A DNA stretch of 64,000 bases from Streptomyces vinaceus (GCF_008704935.1 NZ_CP023692.1:4741001-4805000), one strand, 5' to 3'. Numbered from the stretch's first letter, positions 1-7,882 are shown. A program made the numbers and translations. Notes: generated by a model not told the origin, from the letters alone.

Positions 1-641
1 GCCGTACGGTGGCCGCCCGCCTCGTCTCCCTCGGCCACGAGGTGGTCATCGGCACCCGGGATCCCGGGGCCACCTCGGCCCGTACCGAGTACGCCGAATG
101 GCAGCAGGCCCACCCGCAGGTCGCCCTCGCCCCCTTCGCCGACGCCGCCCGGCACGGCGAGGTCCTGGTCAACGCCACCGGGGGGCAGGTCAGCGTCGCC
201 GCCCTGACGGAGGCGGACGCCGAGCACCTGGACGGCAAGGTGCTGATCGACATCGCCAACCCCCTGGACTTCTCACGGGGGTTCCCGCCCACCCTCGACC
301 CGGTGGACGACGACAGCCTGGGGGAGCTGCTCCAGCGGACGTTCCCGGCGCTGCGCGTGGTCAAGACGCTGAACACGATGAACTGCCAGGTCATGGTCGA
401 ACCGGCGCGGGTGCCGGGCGAGCACTCCGTGTTCCTGTCGGGGGAGGACGCCGACGCCAAGAAGTCCGTGCGCGAACTGCTGTACTCCTTCGGCTGGCCG
501 GAGGCGAGCGTCCTCGACCTCGGCGGGATCGAGTCGGCCCGCGGTACGGAGATGCTCCTGCCCATCTGGCTCCGGCTGATGGGCACGCTCGGCCACACGG
601 ACTTCAACTTCCACATCCAGGGCGCGTCGGCGGGCGACTGA
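1..641 (+). CDS. NADPH-dependent F420 reductase-like / NAD(P)-binding protein, 5' end missing
   Basis: Coding is open from the first base of the window, so the start codon and the N-terminal dinucleotide-binding GxGxxG loop lie upstream. The visible part begins R-T-V-A-A-R-L-V-S-L-G-H-E-V-V-I-G-T-R-D-P, which matches the second half of the Rossmann beta-alpha-beta unit of the F420:NADPH oxidoreductase-like family. It is followed by a DAARHGEVLVNAT segment and a C-terminal half with VKTLNTMNCQVM and RGTEMLLPIW. Such proteins reduce F420 or act as NAD(P)-linked oxidoreductases, and the substrate cannot be told here. The GTG at position 9 is internal, not the real start. About 212 codons are present. 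Fairly sure of family, not of substrate. Confidence 0.75.
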   Translation, partial: RTVAARLVSLGHEVVIGTRDPGATSARTEYAEWQQAHPQVALAPFADAARHGEVLVNATGGQVSVAALTEADAEHLDGKVLIDIANPLDFSRGFPPTLDPVDDDSLGELLQRTFPALRVVKTLNTMNCQVMVEPARVPGEHSVFLSGEDADAKKSVRELLYSFGWPEASVLDLGGIESARGTEMLLPIWLRLMGTLGHTDFNFHIQGASAGD

Positions 642-743
642 GGGCCCTGCGGGGGGCGCGGCCGGGTCGGGGCCGGATGGGCGAGGCGATGTTGCCGGTC
701 CCGGCGGCCCGGCCGAGCGTGGGCCTGACGGAAGGAGTCAGGC

Positions 744-1040
744 ATGAGAGTCATGCTCCGGGCCCATATCGACACGCAGGCCGCCAATGAGGCCACCAGG
801 GCCGGCGTCCTGCCCCAGGCCATGAAGAAGCTCATGGACAAGGTCAAGCCGGAAGCCGCGTACTTCGGCCCCTCCGAGGGCGTCCGGAGCTGCTGGATCG
901 TCTTCGACATGCAGGACAGCTGGGAGATGCCGGCGCTGCTCGAAGGACTCTTCACGGAGCTGAACGCCGAGATCGAGATCAGTCCGGTCATGAACGCGGA
1001 GGACCTGGCGAGGGGGCTCTCGCAGATGCAGGGCGGGTAG
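744..1040 (+). CDS. small conserved hypothetical protein (98 aa)
   Basis: A 98-residue soluble protein starting MRVMLRAHIDTQAAN, preceded by GGAAGGAG a few bases before the ATG, which fixes the start. It contains MKKLMDKVKPEAAYFGPSEG, then a beta-strand-rich stretch (SCWIVFDMQD) and a predicted helix (MPALLEGLFTEL) ending in SPVMNAEDLARGL. The alternation looks like a small alpha+beta barrel of the YciI/ferredoxin-like kind found in many short actinobacterial proteins. I do not recognise a specific function. It lies about 100 bases after the reductase-like gene on the same strand and might be co-transcribed with it. Confidence 0.7.
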   Translation: MRVMLRAHIDTQAANEATRAGVLPQAMKKLMDKVKPEAAYFGPSEGVRSCWIVFDMQDSWEMPALLEGLFTELNAEIEISPVMNAEDLARGLSQMQGG

Positions 1041-1074
1041 CGGCCGGAACGCGGTGCGCGCCCGGCGTGTGCGC

Positions 1075-1160
1075 GCACCCGTGTCCGTGCGCGTACCCGT
1101 GTCTGTGCCCGTGTCTGTGCCCGCACGTCCGCTCTGTGTCCGTGCGTCCGCGGCCGCACG
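1075..1160. repeat. degenerate GTGTCTGTGCCC tandem repeat between genes
   Basis: Two exact head-to-tail copies of GTGTCTGTGCCC at about 1099-1122 are flanked by degenerate copies (GTGTCCGTGCGC, CTGTGTCCGTGCG). It lies between the small hypothetical gene and the convergent MarR gene. No stable terminator hairpin was obvious here. It looks like simple-sequence expansion. Confidence 0.6.
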
Positions 1161-1228
1161 GGCGCGGGCCTGGGCGGCGGCCGCCACCGCGAGCGTGCGG
1201 GGGCGGCCGCCGGCGTCTGTACGGGGGC

Positions 1229-1735
1229 TCAGCCGCCGGAGTTGAGGCGCTGGGCCTGGGCCCGGCCGACCTCGGCGGCGCGGTGCAGGTAGTCGGCGAT
1301 GACGGCGAGTTCGGAGTCGGAGTAGCTCTCCAGGACCGCGCCGAAGGCCCGGCCGGGGGTGTCCCAGGCCTCGCCGATCCGCCGGCGGGCCTCGGGGGCG
1401 AGGGCGACGAGGGAGCGGCGCCGGTCGTGGGGGTCGGCGAGCCGCTCGACGATACCGGCCTTGACCAGCCGGTCGACGAGGCGGGTGGCGGAGCCGGAGG
1501 TCAGGCCGGTGAGGCGGGCGATGTCACCGGTGCTGACGGGCCCGGGCTCCATGTCGAGGAGTCCGACGCACTGCATGTCGGTGGGGTGCAGGCCGACGTG
1601 GTCGGCCATCGCCTGGTTGAAGAGCGAGTAGTCGGCGTAGTGCCGCTGGCTCTCGGTGACGATCCGCGCGAGCAGCTCGGCTCGGCTCCACTCATCGCGG
1701 GCGGCGTCACTCGAACGAGGGGAATCGGTTGACAT
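1229..1735 (-). CDS. MarR family transcriptional regulator
   Basis: A 168-residue winged-helix regulator. ELLARIVTESQRHYADYSLFNQAMADHVGLHPTDMQC forms the first helices, VSTGDIARLTGLTSGSATRLVDRLVKAG is the recognition helix region, and ERLADPHDRRRSLVALAPEA is the wing with the family's D-x-R-D-R-R motif. I start it at the ATG at 1735 because GGAG sits six bases upstream. The ATG at 1747 has no good ribosome site. It is divergent from the NmrA/SDR-type gene at 1854 and probably represses it through the shared gap. The ligand is unknown. Confidence 0.85.
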   Translation of the reverse strand: MSTDSPRSSDAARDEWSRAELLARIVTESQRHYADYSLFNQAMADHVGLHPTDMQCVGLLDMEPGPVSTGDIARLTGLTSGSATRLVDRLVKAGIVERLADPHDRRRSLVALAPEARRRIGEAWDTPGRAFGAVLESYSDSELAVIADYLHRAAEVGRAQAQRLNSGG

Positions 1736-1785
1736 CGGCTTCTCCATGCCTGAAATTTATCTGTGTGGCGCAGAGTATTCGTGAT

Positions 1786-1796
1786 GCAGAATCTGC
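1786..1796. promoter_or_regulatory. palindrome GCAGAATCTGC in MarR/reductase divergent gap
   Basis: The 118-base gap between the divergent MarR gene and the NmrA-type gene holds the perfect 5-1-5 inverted repeat GCAGA-A-TCTGC. A weaker related repeat (TCTGTGTGGCGCAGA) lies about 15 bases to its left. MarR proteins usually bind such short palindromes in their own divergent promoter, so these are candidate operators, by inference only. Confidence 0.4.
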
Positions 1797-1853
1797 GCCG
1801 CGTATTCATTCTAGCGTGGACACCGTCCGCCCGAACAGAAAGCAGGACCCGCC

Positions 1854-2693
1854 ATGTCGATCCTCGTCACCGGTGCCCGTGGCTCCGTCGCCCGCGGTCT
1901 CGTCTCCCTCCTCGCCGCCCGCGGAGTCCCTCACCGCCTCGCCTCCCGCGAGCCGGACACACCCGGTACCGTCCGCTGCGACCTCGGCGATCCCTCGACC
2001 TTCGCGGGCGCCCTGGCCGGAGTCCGGTCCGTCTTCCTCTACGCCGAGGCCTCCGCAGCCGGAGCCTTCGTCAAGGAGGCTTCCGCCGCCGGAGTCGAGC
2101 ACGTCGTGCTCCTGTCCTCCTCCTCGGTGCTCGCCCCCGGCGCCGCCGACAGCCCGCTGGCCGCCTCCCATCTCGCCGTCGAGGAAGCCCTGCTGGCCTC
2201 CCCGCTGCGCACCACCCTGCTGCGCCCCGGGTCCTTCGCGAGCAACACCCTCGGCTGGGCCTGGGCGCTGAAGTCCGGCCGCCCGGTCCACCTGCCCTAC
2301 CCGGGCTCCCACTGCGACCCGGTCCACGAGGCCGACCTCGCCGAGGCCGCGTTCGCCGTCCTCACCGACCCGGCCCTCGCCGGCCGCGCGTACCACCTGA
2401 CGGGTCCGCACTCGCTGACGTTCGCGACCCAACTCGCGATACTGGGCCGGGTCCTGGGATCCCCCATACCGTTCGAGACCGTCTCCGCCGAGCAGTGGAA
2501 GGCCGAGGTCGAGGGGTACATACCCGGCCCCTATGCCGACGAGCTCCTCGACTACTGGGCCGCCCGTGACGGGCTCCCGGTCGAGACCACCGACGCCGTG
2601 GAGCAGCTCACCGGCCACCCGGCCCGCTCCTTCGAAACCTGGGCCCAGGACCACGCGGAGGCCTTCCGCGCCGAGGGGGCGCCCGCACAGTAG
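1854..2693 (+). CDS. NmrA/atypical SDR family NAD(P)-binding protein
   Basis: A 279-residue protein opening MSILVTGARGSVARGLVSLL, the glycine-rich NAD(P)-binding loop of extended or atypical short-chain dehydrogenases. It goes on with RCDLGDPSTFAGALAGV, the NmrA-type second strand, and VFLYAEASAAGAFVKEASAAGVEHVVLLSSSSV in place of the usual catalytic region. A clear YxxxK pair is lacking, so it may be a sensor or a quinone-type reductase such as the QOR2-like proteins. Divergent from the MarR regulator at 1229-1735, a common arrangement for electrophile or quinone stress pairs. Ribosome site AGCAGGA lies upstream. Confidence 0.8.
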   Translation: MSILVTGARGSVARGLVSLLAARGVPHRLASREPDTPGTVRCDLGDPSTFAGALAGVRSVFLYAEASAAGAFVKEASAAGVEHVVLLSSSSVLAPGAADSPLAASHLAVEEALLASPLRTTLLRPGSFASNTLGWAWALKSGRPVHLPYPGSHCDPVHEADLAEAAFAVLTDPALAGRAYHLTGPHSLTFATQLAILGRVLGSPIPFETVSAEQWKAEVEGYIPGPYADELLDYWAARDGLPVETTDAVEQLTGHPARSFETWAQDHAEAFRAEGAPAQ

Positions 2694-2908
2694 CGCCGTC
2701 CGTCCGCGGTGCAGACGGGACTTTGCGGCCACCCCCTAGGGTGTCGGGTTTACGCGGGCCTAAGCCGCCGCTGAACCGCCTCCGGCGGAGCGTGCCGGGC
2801 CCGGCCCGACCGGCCGGGGCGGCAGCGTCGGGGAGCTGCGCGGCCGGGCCTTCTCGGGCAGCGCTCCTCCCGCTGCCCGAGGGGTAGATTCGGCAGTGGG
2901 AGGCAGCC

Positions 2909-3934
2909 ATGAGCGGGCACGGGCGCAGGGGGGGACGGCCGACGCTGGAGGAGGTCGCCGCACGCGCCGGGGTCGGGCGGGGCACGGTCTCCCGGGTGGT
3001 CAACGGGGCCTCCGGGGTCAGCGAGCGCACCAGGGCCGCCGTCGAGGCCGCCGTCGAGGAGCTCGGGTACGTACCCAACCGCGCCGCCCGGGCGCTGGCC
3101 TCCAACCGGGCCGACGCCGTCGCCCTCGTCGTCCCCGAGCCGCAGTCCCGCTTCTTCGCCGAGCCGTACTTCTCCGACATGGTCCGCGGGGTCGGGGCGG
3201 CCCTCGCCGAGACCGACGTCCAGCTGGTCCTCACCCTCGCCGGGAGCGACCGCGAGCGCCGCCGGCTCGCCCGGTACCTGGCCGCGCACCGCGTCGACGG
3301 GGTCCTGCTCGTCGGGGTCCACGCCGAGGACCCGCTGCCCGAGCTGCTGGCCGGGCTCGGGATCCCGGCGGTGGTCAGCGGCCGCCGCTCGGCCGCCGAG
3401 CCGCTGCCCTACGTGGACTGCGACAACCTGGCGGGCGCCGCCGGGGCGGTGGGCCACCTCCTCGACCGGGGCAGGCGCGCGGTGGCCACCGTCACCGGGC
3501 CGCTCGACGTCTACGGGGCCCGGTGCCGGCTCGACGGCTACCGGGAGGCGCTGACGGCCGCCGGACTCCCCGTCGACGGGGCGCTGATCGCGCACGGGGA
3601 CTTCACCGAGGAGGGCGGCCGCCGGGCGGTGCGCGAGCTGCTGGAGCGCCGCCCGGACCTCGACGCGGTCTTCGCCGCCTCCGACGTGACGGCGCTCGGC
3701 GCCCGCCGCGAGCTGCGCGCCGCCGGCCGCCTCATACCCGGCGACGTGGCCCTGGTCGGCTTCGACGACTCGGTGGCGGCCCGGCACATGGAGCCGCCGC
3801 TGACCAGCGTCCGCCAGCCGGTCGAGGAGATGGGCCGGACCATGGCGCACATCCTGCTGGCCCGGATGGCGGGGGAGCCGGGGGACGAGGCCGTGGTGCT
3901 GCCGACCGAGCTGGTCGTACGGGAGTCCTCGTAG
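2909..3934 (+). CDS. LacI family transcriptional regulator
   Basis: A 341-residue LacI/GalR regulator. The N-terminal helix-turn-helix and hinge read PTLEEVAARAGVGRGTVSRVVNG with PNRAARALA at the hinge helix. The periplasmic-binding-protein-like effector domain follows (VDGVLLVGVH, YVDCDNLAGA, VALVGFDDS, LTSVRQPVEEMG). GGGAGG just ahead of the ATG at 2909 supports the start. There is no adjacent sugar transport or hydrolase operon, so the sugar ligand and targets are not evident. It probably acts at a distance or on itself. The 215-base gap before it shows no obvious gene. Confidence 0.88.
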   Translation: MSGHGRRGGRPTLEEVAARAGVGRGTVSRVVNGASGVSERTRAAVEAAVEELGYVPNRAARALASNRADAVALVVPEPQSRFFAEPYFSDMVRGVGAALAETDVQLVLTLAGSDRERRRLARYLAAHRVDGVLLVGVHAEDPLPELLAGLGIPAVVSGRRSAAEPLPYVDCDNLAGAAGAVGHLLDRGRRAVATVTGPLDVYGARCRLDGYREALTAAGLPVDGALIAHGDFTEEGGRRAVRELLERRPDLDAVFAASDVTALGARRELRAAGRLIPGDVALVGFDDSVAARHMEPPLTSVRQPVEEMGRTMAHILLARMAGEPGDEAVVLPTELVVRESS

Positions 3935-3971
3935 ACGTTCCCGCAGGTGTTCGCGTCGGCGCACAACGCAA

Positions 3972-4004
3972 AGGGCCCCGGCCGCTTTCGCGTACCGGGG
4001 CCCT
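3972..4004. terminator. rho-independent terminator hairpin after lacI-type gene
   Basis: AGGGCCCCGG (3972-3981) pairs perfectly with CCGGGGCCCT (3995-4004) across a 13-base loop. It lies between the 3' end of the LacI gene and the 3' end of tRNA-His, so it can stop transcription from both sides. Confidence 0.75.
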
Positions 4005-4011
4005 CTCGCAG

Positions 4012-4085
4012 GGTGAGTGACGGGACTTGAACCCGCGGCCACCTGGACCACAACCAGGTGCTCTACCAGCTGAGCTACACCCACC
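4012..4085 (-). tRNA. tRNA-His (anticodon GTG)
   Basis: On the minus strand a full cloverleaf can be folded. The acceptor GTGGGTG pairs with CACTCAC with one G-U. The D arm is GCTCAGCTGGTAGAGC, the anticodon loop TTGTGGT gives anticodon GTG, and the T arm is CGGGTTCAAGTCCCG. An extra 5' G faces the discriminator C, the histidine identity element. The 3' CCA is not encoded. It is followed by orn and adpA, a gene neighbourhood typical of Streptomyces. Confidence 0.95.
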
Positions 4086-4089
4086 ATGT

Positions 4090-4109
4090 CCGGTCGGAAA
4101 ACCGACCGG
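4090..4109. terminator. hairpin between orn and tRNA-His
   Basis: CCGGTCGG-AAAA-CCGACCGG is a perfect 8-bp stem with an AAAA loop, immediately upstream of the mature tRNA-His and about 80 bases beyond the orn stop. It may terminate orn or act in processing of the tRNA precursor. Confidence 0.55.
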
Positions 4110-4190
4110 CCGAAGAAAAGGGTACAGGGTCCGGGAGGGTGCTCGCGCCCCCCTTTCCCCCGTCCGTTCTCCGGGGGCTCCCGCCGGGTC

Positions 4191-4793
4191 CTATTCGGCG
4201 GACAGGGTGTGCTTGGCGGCGATCGCCCGGGCGGTGTCCGAGTCGGGCCCGGGCTGCGGGACGAAGACCGCCTCCCGGTAGTACCGGAGCTCGGCGATGG
4301 ACTCCTTGATGTCCGCGAGCGCCCGGTGGTTGCCGTTCTTCGGCGGGCTGTTGAAGTACGCCCGCGGGTACCAGCGGCGCGCCAGCTCCTTGACCGAGGA
4401 CACGTCCACGATCCGGTAGTGCAGGTGGGCCTCCAGCGCGGGCATGTCGCGCAGCAGGAATCCGCGGTCGGTGCCGACCGAGTTCCCGCAGAGCGGCGCC
4501 TTGCGGGGCTCCTTCACGTGTTCCCGTACGTACGCCAGGACCTGCGCCTCGGCGTCCGCGAGGGTGATCCCTTCGGCCAGCTCGTCGAGCAGTCCGGAGG
4601 CGGTGTGCATCTCGCGCACCACGTCGGGCATGGTCTCCAGGGCCGCGTCCGGCGGGCGGATCACGAGGTCCACGCCTTCGCCGAGCACGTTGAGCTCCGA
4701 GTCGGTGACCAGTGCGGCCACCTCGATAAGTGCGTCGTCCGTCAACGAGAGCCCGGTCATCTCGCAGTCGATCCACACCATGCGATCGTTCAT
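4191..4793 (-). CDS. orn: oligoribonuclease
   Basis: A 200-residue DEDDh 3'-5' exonuclease that finishes RNA decay by degrading 2-5 nucleotide fragments and also clears linear pGpG made from cyclic di-GMP. The three exonuclease motifs are visible: WIDCEMTG (Exo I, Asp9/Glu11), CGNSVGTDRGFL (Exo II) and HRALADIKESIAEL (Exo III with the histidine). The length is typical. In Streptomyces ornA lies directly downstream of adpA and is needed for normal growth and sporulation. Here the same order is kept, but a strong hairpin at 4818-4863 separates the two, so orn probably has its own promoter in the 93-base gap. Confidence 0.95.
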   Translation of the reverse strand: MNDRMVWIDCEMTGLSLTDDALIEVAALVTDSELNVLGEGVDLVIRPPDAALETMPDVVREMHTASGLLDELAEGITLADAEAQVLAYVREHVKEPRKAPLCGNSVGTDRGFLLRDMPALEAHLHYRIVDVSSVKELARRWYPRAYFNSPPKNGNHRALADIKESIAELRYYREAVFVPQPGPDSDTARAIAAKHTLSAE

Positions 4794-4817
4794 GCGGCCC
4801 AGCTTATGCGGATAACG

Positions 4818-4863
4818 CGGAAGGTCCCCCGCTTCGGTGGCGACCGATGCGGGGGACCTTCCG
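4818..4863 (-). terminator. perfect 15-bp hairpin between adpA and orn
   Basis: CGGAAGGTCCCCCGC (4818-4832) pairs perfectly with GCGGGGGACCTTCCG (4849-4863). Placed just after the adpA stop codon and before orn, it should end most adpA transcripts. Confidence 0.8.
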
Positions 4864-4886
4864 TGAGGCAGTGCCCGTGGCGGGGG

Positions 4887-6059
4887 CTACGCGTGCTCGC
4901 GCAGGACCCGATTGGGGGCGTACAGCTCGGTCACCGTCGGGCCGGCCGCGGCCAGGGCCGCCGCCGCCCGCTGGGGCTGCGGGGTGCGCTGGTGCGGTAC
5001 GGGGCTCCCGGACATCTCGGTGACCGTGGACACGTCGGCCTGCGGCCGGCGCGCCCGGTAGGCCGAGCGGTAGGCGGCCGGGGAGGACCCCAGCTGGCGC
5101 CGGAAGTGCCCGCGCAGCGCGACCGGCGAGCGGAATCCGCAGCGCCCGGCGACCTCGTCGACCGAGTAGTCGGAGGTCTCCAGCAGCCGCTGGGCCTGGA
5201 GCACCCGCTGGGTGATCAGCCACTGGAGCGGCGCGCTGCCGGTGAGCGAGCGGAACCGCCGGTCGAAGGTGCGCCGGCTCATGTACGCGCGGGCGGCGAG
5301 CGTCTCCACGTCGAACTGCTCGTGGAGGTGCTCCAGGGCCCAGGCCACGACCTCCGCCAGCGGGTCGGCGCCGATCTCCTCCGGCAGCGACCGGTCGAGG
5401 TAGCGCTCCTGGCCGCCCGTGCGCCGCGGCGGGACGACGAGCCGGCGGGCCAGTGCCCCGGCCGCCTCACTGCCGTGGTCCGTGCGCACGATGTGCAGGC
5501 ACAGGTCGATTCCGGCCGCGGTGCCCGCGGACGTGAGCACGTCGCCGTCGTCGACGAACAGCTCGCGCGGATCGACATGGACGGACGGGTACCGCTTGGC
5601 CAGCGTCGGCGCGTACATCCAGTGCGTCGTCGCGGGCCGGCCGTCCAGCAGACCGGCGGCGGCGAGCACGAAGGCTCCCGTGCACAGTCCGACGATCCGG
5701 GCGCCCTCCTCGTGCGCCAGACGCAGTGCGTCGAGCGCCTCCGGCGGCGGCGGTGAAGTGATCGAGCGCCAGGCGGGAACGACGACCGTGCCTGCCCGGG
5801 CGATCGCCTCCAACCCGTACGGCGCCGTGAGCTCGAGTCCGCCGGTGGTCCGCAGCGGACCGTCCTCCCCGGCGCAGACGAGCAGTCGATAGCGTGGAAC
5901 TCCCGCGTCCTGCCGGTCGATGCCGAACACGGAAAGTGGAATGGAGCTCTCGAAGATCGGGCCGCCGCTGAACAGCAGCACCGCGACGATCTCCCTGCGG
6001 CGACGCCCCGCGAGCTTCCTGCCGGCGTCAGCGACGACGGCGGTGGAATCCTGGCTCAT
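4887..6059 (-). CDS. adpA: AdpA, AraC/XylS-type master regulator of development
   Basis: A 390-residue regulator, near-identical in the parts I remember to AdpA of S. griseus and S. coelicolor. The N-terminal DJ-1/PfpI-like dimerisation domain runs from VAVLLFSGGPIFESSIPLSVFG to about residue 190 (GLCTGAFVLAAAGLLDGRPATTH). The AraC-type double helix-turn-helix at about 230-335 includes LAARAYMSRRTFDRRFR and VDEVAGRCGFRSPVALRGHF. AdpA drives aerial growth, morphology and secondary metabolism. The start is the ATG at 6059 because AAGGGGGG lies seven bases upstream and the family begins MS-DST. Oddity: reading every codon, there is no TTA (bldA) codon in the gene, whereas most Streptomyces adpA genes carry one between the domains. 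The only in-frame TTA (6063-6065) sits two codons before the ATG. Confidence 0.95.
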   Translation of the reverse strand: MSQDSTAVVADAGRKLAGRRRREIVAVLLFSGGPIFESSIPLSVFGIDRQDAGVPRYRLLVCAGEDGPLRTTGGLELTAPYGLEAIARAGTVVVPAWRSITSPPPPEALDALRLAHEEGARIVGLCTGAFVLAAAGLLDGRPATTHWMYAPTLAKRYPSVHVDPRELFVDDGDVLTSAGTAAGIDLCLHIVRTDHGSEAAGALARRLVVPPRRTGGQERYLDRSLPEEIGADPLAEVVAWALEHLHEQFDVETLAARAYMSRRTFDRRFRSLTGSAPLQWLITQRVLQAQRLLETSDYSVDEVAGRCGFRSPVALRGHFRRQLGSSPAAYRSAYRARRPQADVSTVTEMSGSPVPHQRTPQPQRAAAALAAAGPTVTELYAPNRVLREHA

Positions 6060-6433
6060 GGCTAAGCCCCCCTTGGGTGTCGCGACTCCTTGGTCTGGTC
6101 GCACCTGCACGTTTCCCCTCGGCCTTGCACGTGGATCCCCCGCCGTAAATACATGATCGAATCTACTGCGTCCCGTGGTGTCGGCGTGACAAGTTCAGCA
6201 CGCAGCGCTATGTCGACTTGGCAACTTGGCGAAAAGCATTCGATCAGGAAGCCTTCCACTCCGCTACCGGAGTGGGAAGCTCGCCCTCCAGCCATGGCCA
6301 GTACCCGTAGGGTCTCGGAGCCCCCTCGGCTCTGTCGTCGCTGGTGGTAGGGGGGTTGAGGGGGCATTCCGGCAAGACCGGCACCCTTCCGGGAAGTTGG
6401 CTGAAAACATGCGGGTGTGGGTGTGCGAATCAG
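6060..6433 (-). promoter_or_regulatory. adpA leader and promoter region
   Basis: A 374-base gap with no gene. Reading toward adpA it holds a hairpin at 6256-6275 (CCACTCCG-CTAC-CGGAGTGG), the tandem CTTGGCAACTTGGC at 6217-6230, a TAGATT -10-like element at 6160-6165 (no well-spaced -35), an in-frame GTG at 6110 with GAGGGG in front, and the AAGGGGGG ribosome site with TTA in the spacer. The long leader fits a heavily regulated gene, and AdpA is known to control itself. The hairpin may instead terminate the gene at 6434-6886. Confidence 0.5.
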
Positions 6434-6886
6434 TCAGTCCTCTGGGGAGATTCCACCGGACGTGTGGCAGCCGCGGCCCCCGGACCCGCTCCCGGTGCGC
6501 GCACGCCGGCGGCGCCCGCCCGGTGGCAGCCGGTCCTCGGCGAGCACCAGGGCGGCCCGCTGCGCCTTCTCCGAGTAGCGCAGCATCGCCCGGCACACCG
6601 CCGTGACCGCGACCAGCCCGAGCGTGGCGACGGCCGCCCCGCCGAAGGAGGTCCCGTACACGACGAGCACCACGGGCACGAGCAGGCAGCTGAAGGCGGC
6701 CCAGCGCACCACGTCACCCGCGGGGTCGTCATGGGGGCGTCTCGCCGAGTGCACGGACGGGTGAACGGGCGCGGGCGTGAAGTGCGGTGTCGTGTCGGTC
6801 GGTCGGGCGGGGCGGGCGGACCGGAGGGTCCGGGTGGACTGGGTCGGCTGAGCGGGCTGGACGGGGTGAACCGGATGGCCGGGCAC
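6434..6886 (-). CDS. hypothetical membrane protein (150 aa)
   Basis: Begins at a GTG (6886) with AGGGAG six bases upstream. The first 55 residues are Pro/Thr/Ser/Arg rich and low complexity. Two adjacent hydrophobic segments follow (WAAFSCLLVPVVLVVYG and GGAAVATLGLVAVTAVC), then a charged helix RAMLRYSEKAQRAALVLAEDRLPP and a basic Gly/Arg tail. It looks like a small two-helix membrane protein with both ends on the same side. I do not recognise its function. It is divergent from the universal stress protein gene and upstream of adpA on the same strand. Confidence 0.6.
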   Translation of the reverse strand: MPGHPVHPVQPAQPTQSTRTLRSARPARPTDTTPHFTPAPVHPSVHSARRPHDDPAGDVVRWAAFSCLLVPVVLVVYGTSFGGAAVATLGLVAVTAVCRAMLRYSEKAQRAALVLAEDRLPPGGRRRRARTGSGSGGRGCHTSGGISPED

Positions 6887-7252
6887 GGCGTGCTCCCTGC
6901 GGGCTCTTCCTGGGCGGTCGGACGCCTGTCCAACGGCGCGCGGCGCGGCTCGGTCACTGCGCGCACGGGTGGCGCAGGCGCGGCCGGTGCGGCAACTCGT
7001 CACTGGCTGTAGGGGACAGCGGCCATTGCCAAGGAGCCCCGTCTCCGGCATGCTCCCTGGGACGCTCTCCAAGGGTGGCAAGCCCTGTGCAGGACAGGAG
7101 TGTCGCCGTACCCTGGTGGGTAAGGGCTTGGGAAGATGCTTCCCGGACAGAGCTCCGTCACCCAGAGTCGTCGTTTTTTCAATCGTTGCTTCCGCCCATC
7201 GCCGCTCCGTCGCCTTGTCCCTTCCCCCGAGGACCTCTTCGCCGAGACATCC
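6887..7252. other. 366-base divergent intergenic region
   Basis: No gene of convincing codon usage is seen. It must hold the promoters of the membrane protein (leftward) and the universal stress protein (rightward). A T-rich stretch (GTCGTTTTTTCAATCGTT) near 7168-7185 is unusual in composition for this DNA. No recognised operator. Confidence 0.4.
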
Positions 7253-7783
7253 ATGGCCGGTCACGAACTTCCCGAACCCGCGGACCGCAAGCGCAAACCG
7301 CTCGCCGACCACACGTCGAGCGACCTGCGTGCGGCGGAACAGACACGTCACCCCTGCGACCCGGCCTTCCGGCACGGGGTCGTGGTGGGTTTCGACGGCT
7401 CCACGTCCAGTGAGCGCGCCCTGGCGTACGCGATCGGGATGGCCCGCCGCTCCGGCTCCGGCCTGATCATCGTGCACGTGGCCAACCGGCTGCCCACCAC
7501 CGTCTGGGCCGGCTGCGAGCCGCCCGTCTTCGTGGACGTACCGGACCACCGCACCGAGGTGCTCGGGCTGGAGCTCGCCTGCGCCGACTACCTCACCGAG
7601 GTGCCGTGGATCCTGGTGGAGCGGGGCGGGGACATCTGCCACGAGCTGGAGGAGGTCGGCCGGGAGTACTCGGCGGACGCCATCGTGGTCGGTTCCACGC
7701 ACGGGATCGTGGGCCGGATCTTCGGCTCCGTGGCGGGCCGGCTGGCCAAGCGCGCGCAGCGACCGGTTGTTGTCATTCCGTAA
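7253..7783 (+). CDS. universal stress protein (UspA domain)
   Basis: A 176-residue UspA-type protein starting MAGHELPEPADRK. After a short variable N-terminus the domain runs from GVVVGFDGSTSSERALAYAIGMA (strand one and the nucleotide-binding Asp) to SADAIVVGSTHGIVGRIFGSVAGRLAKRA, which carries the ATP-binding G-x2-G-x9-G-(S/T) pattern in the form GSTHGIVGRIFGSVAGR. It ends PVVVIP. Longer in-frame starts exist upstream, but this ATG matches the homologues I recall. Such single-domain proteins are induced by starvation or redox stress and bind ATP. Followed on the same strand by a GPR1/YaaH transporter 100 bases downstream that has its own promoter. Confidence 0.85.
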   Translation: MAGHELPEPADRKRKPLADHTSSDLRAAEQTRHPCDPAFRHGVVVGFDGSTSSERALAYAIGMARRSGSGLIIVHVANRLPTTVWAGCEPPVFVDVPDHRTEVLGLELACADYLTEVPWILVERGGDICHELEEVGREYSADAIVVGSTHGIVGRIFGSVAGRLAKRAQRPVVVIP

Positions 7784-7806
7784 CCCGCTGTACGTCGCTC
7801 GTGCGG

Positions 7807-7834
7807 TTGTGAACCCCCATGTAAAGGGTAGATA
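7807..7834 (+). promoter_or_regulatory. sigma-70-like promoter for the YaaH-type transporter
   Basis: TTGTGA (7807-7812) and TAGATA (7829-7834) are spaced by 16 bases and lie about 50 bases before the GTG start at 7883, which is preceded by AAGGGAG. This fits the Streptomyces housekeeping promoter pattern. Confidence 0.5.
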
Positions 7835-7882
7835 AATGCTGCTGGGACGCAGCAAACAACTGCAGATCGAAGGGAGCCCGCC

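Noticed and set aside
1075..1160. CRISPR-like or regulatory meaning for the GTGTCTGTGCCC repeats
   Set aside because: Only two exact copies and no spacers. It looks like simple repeat expansion between convergent genes.
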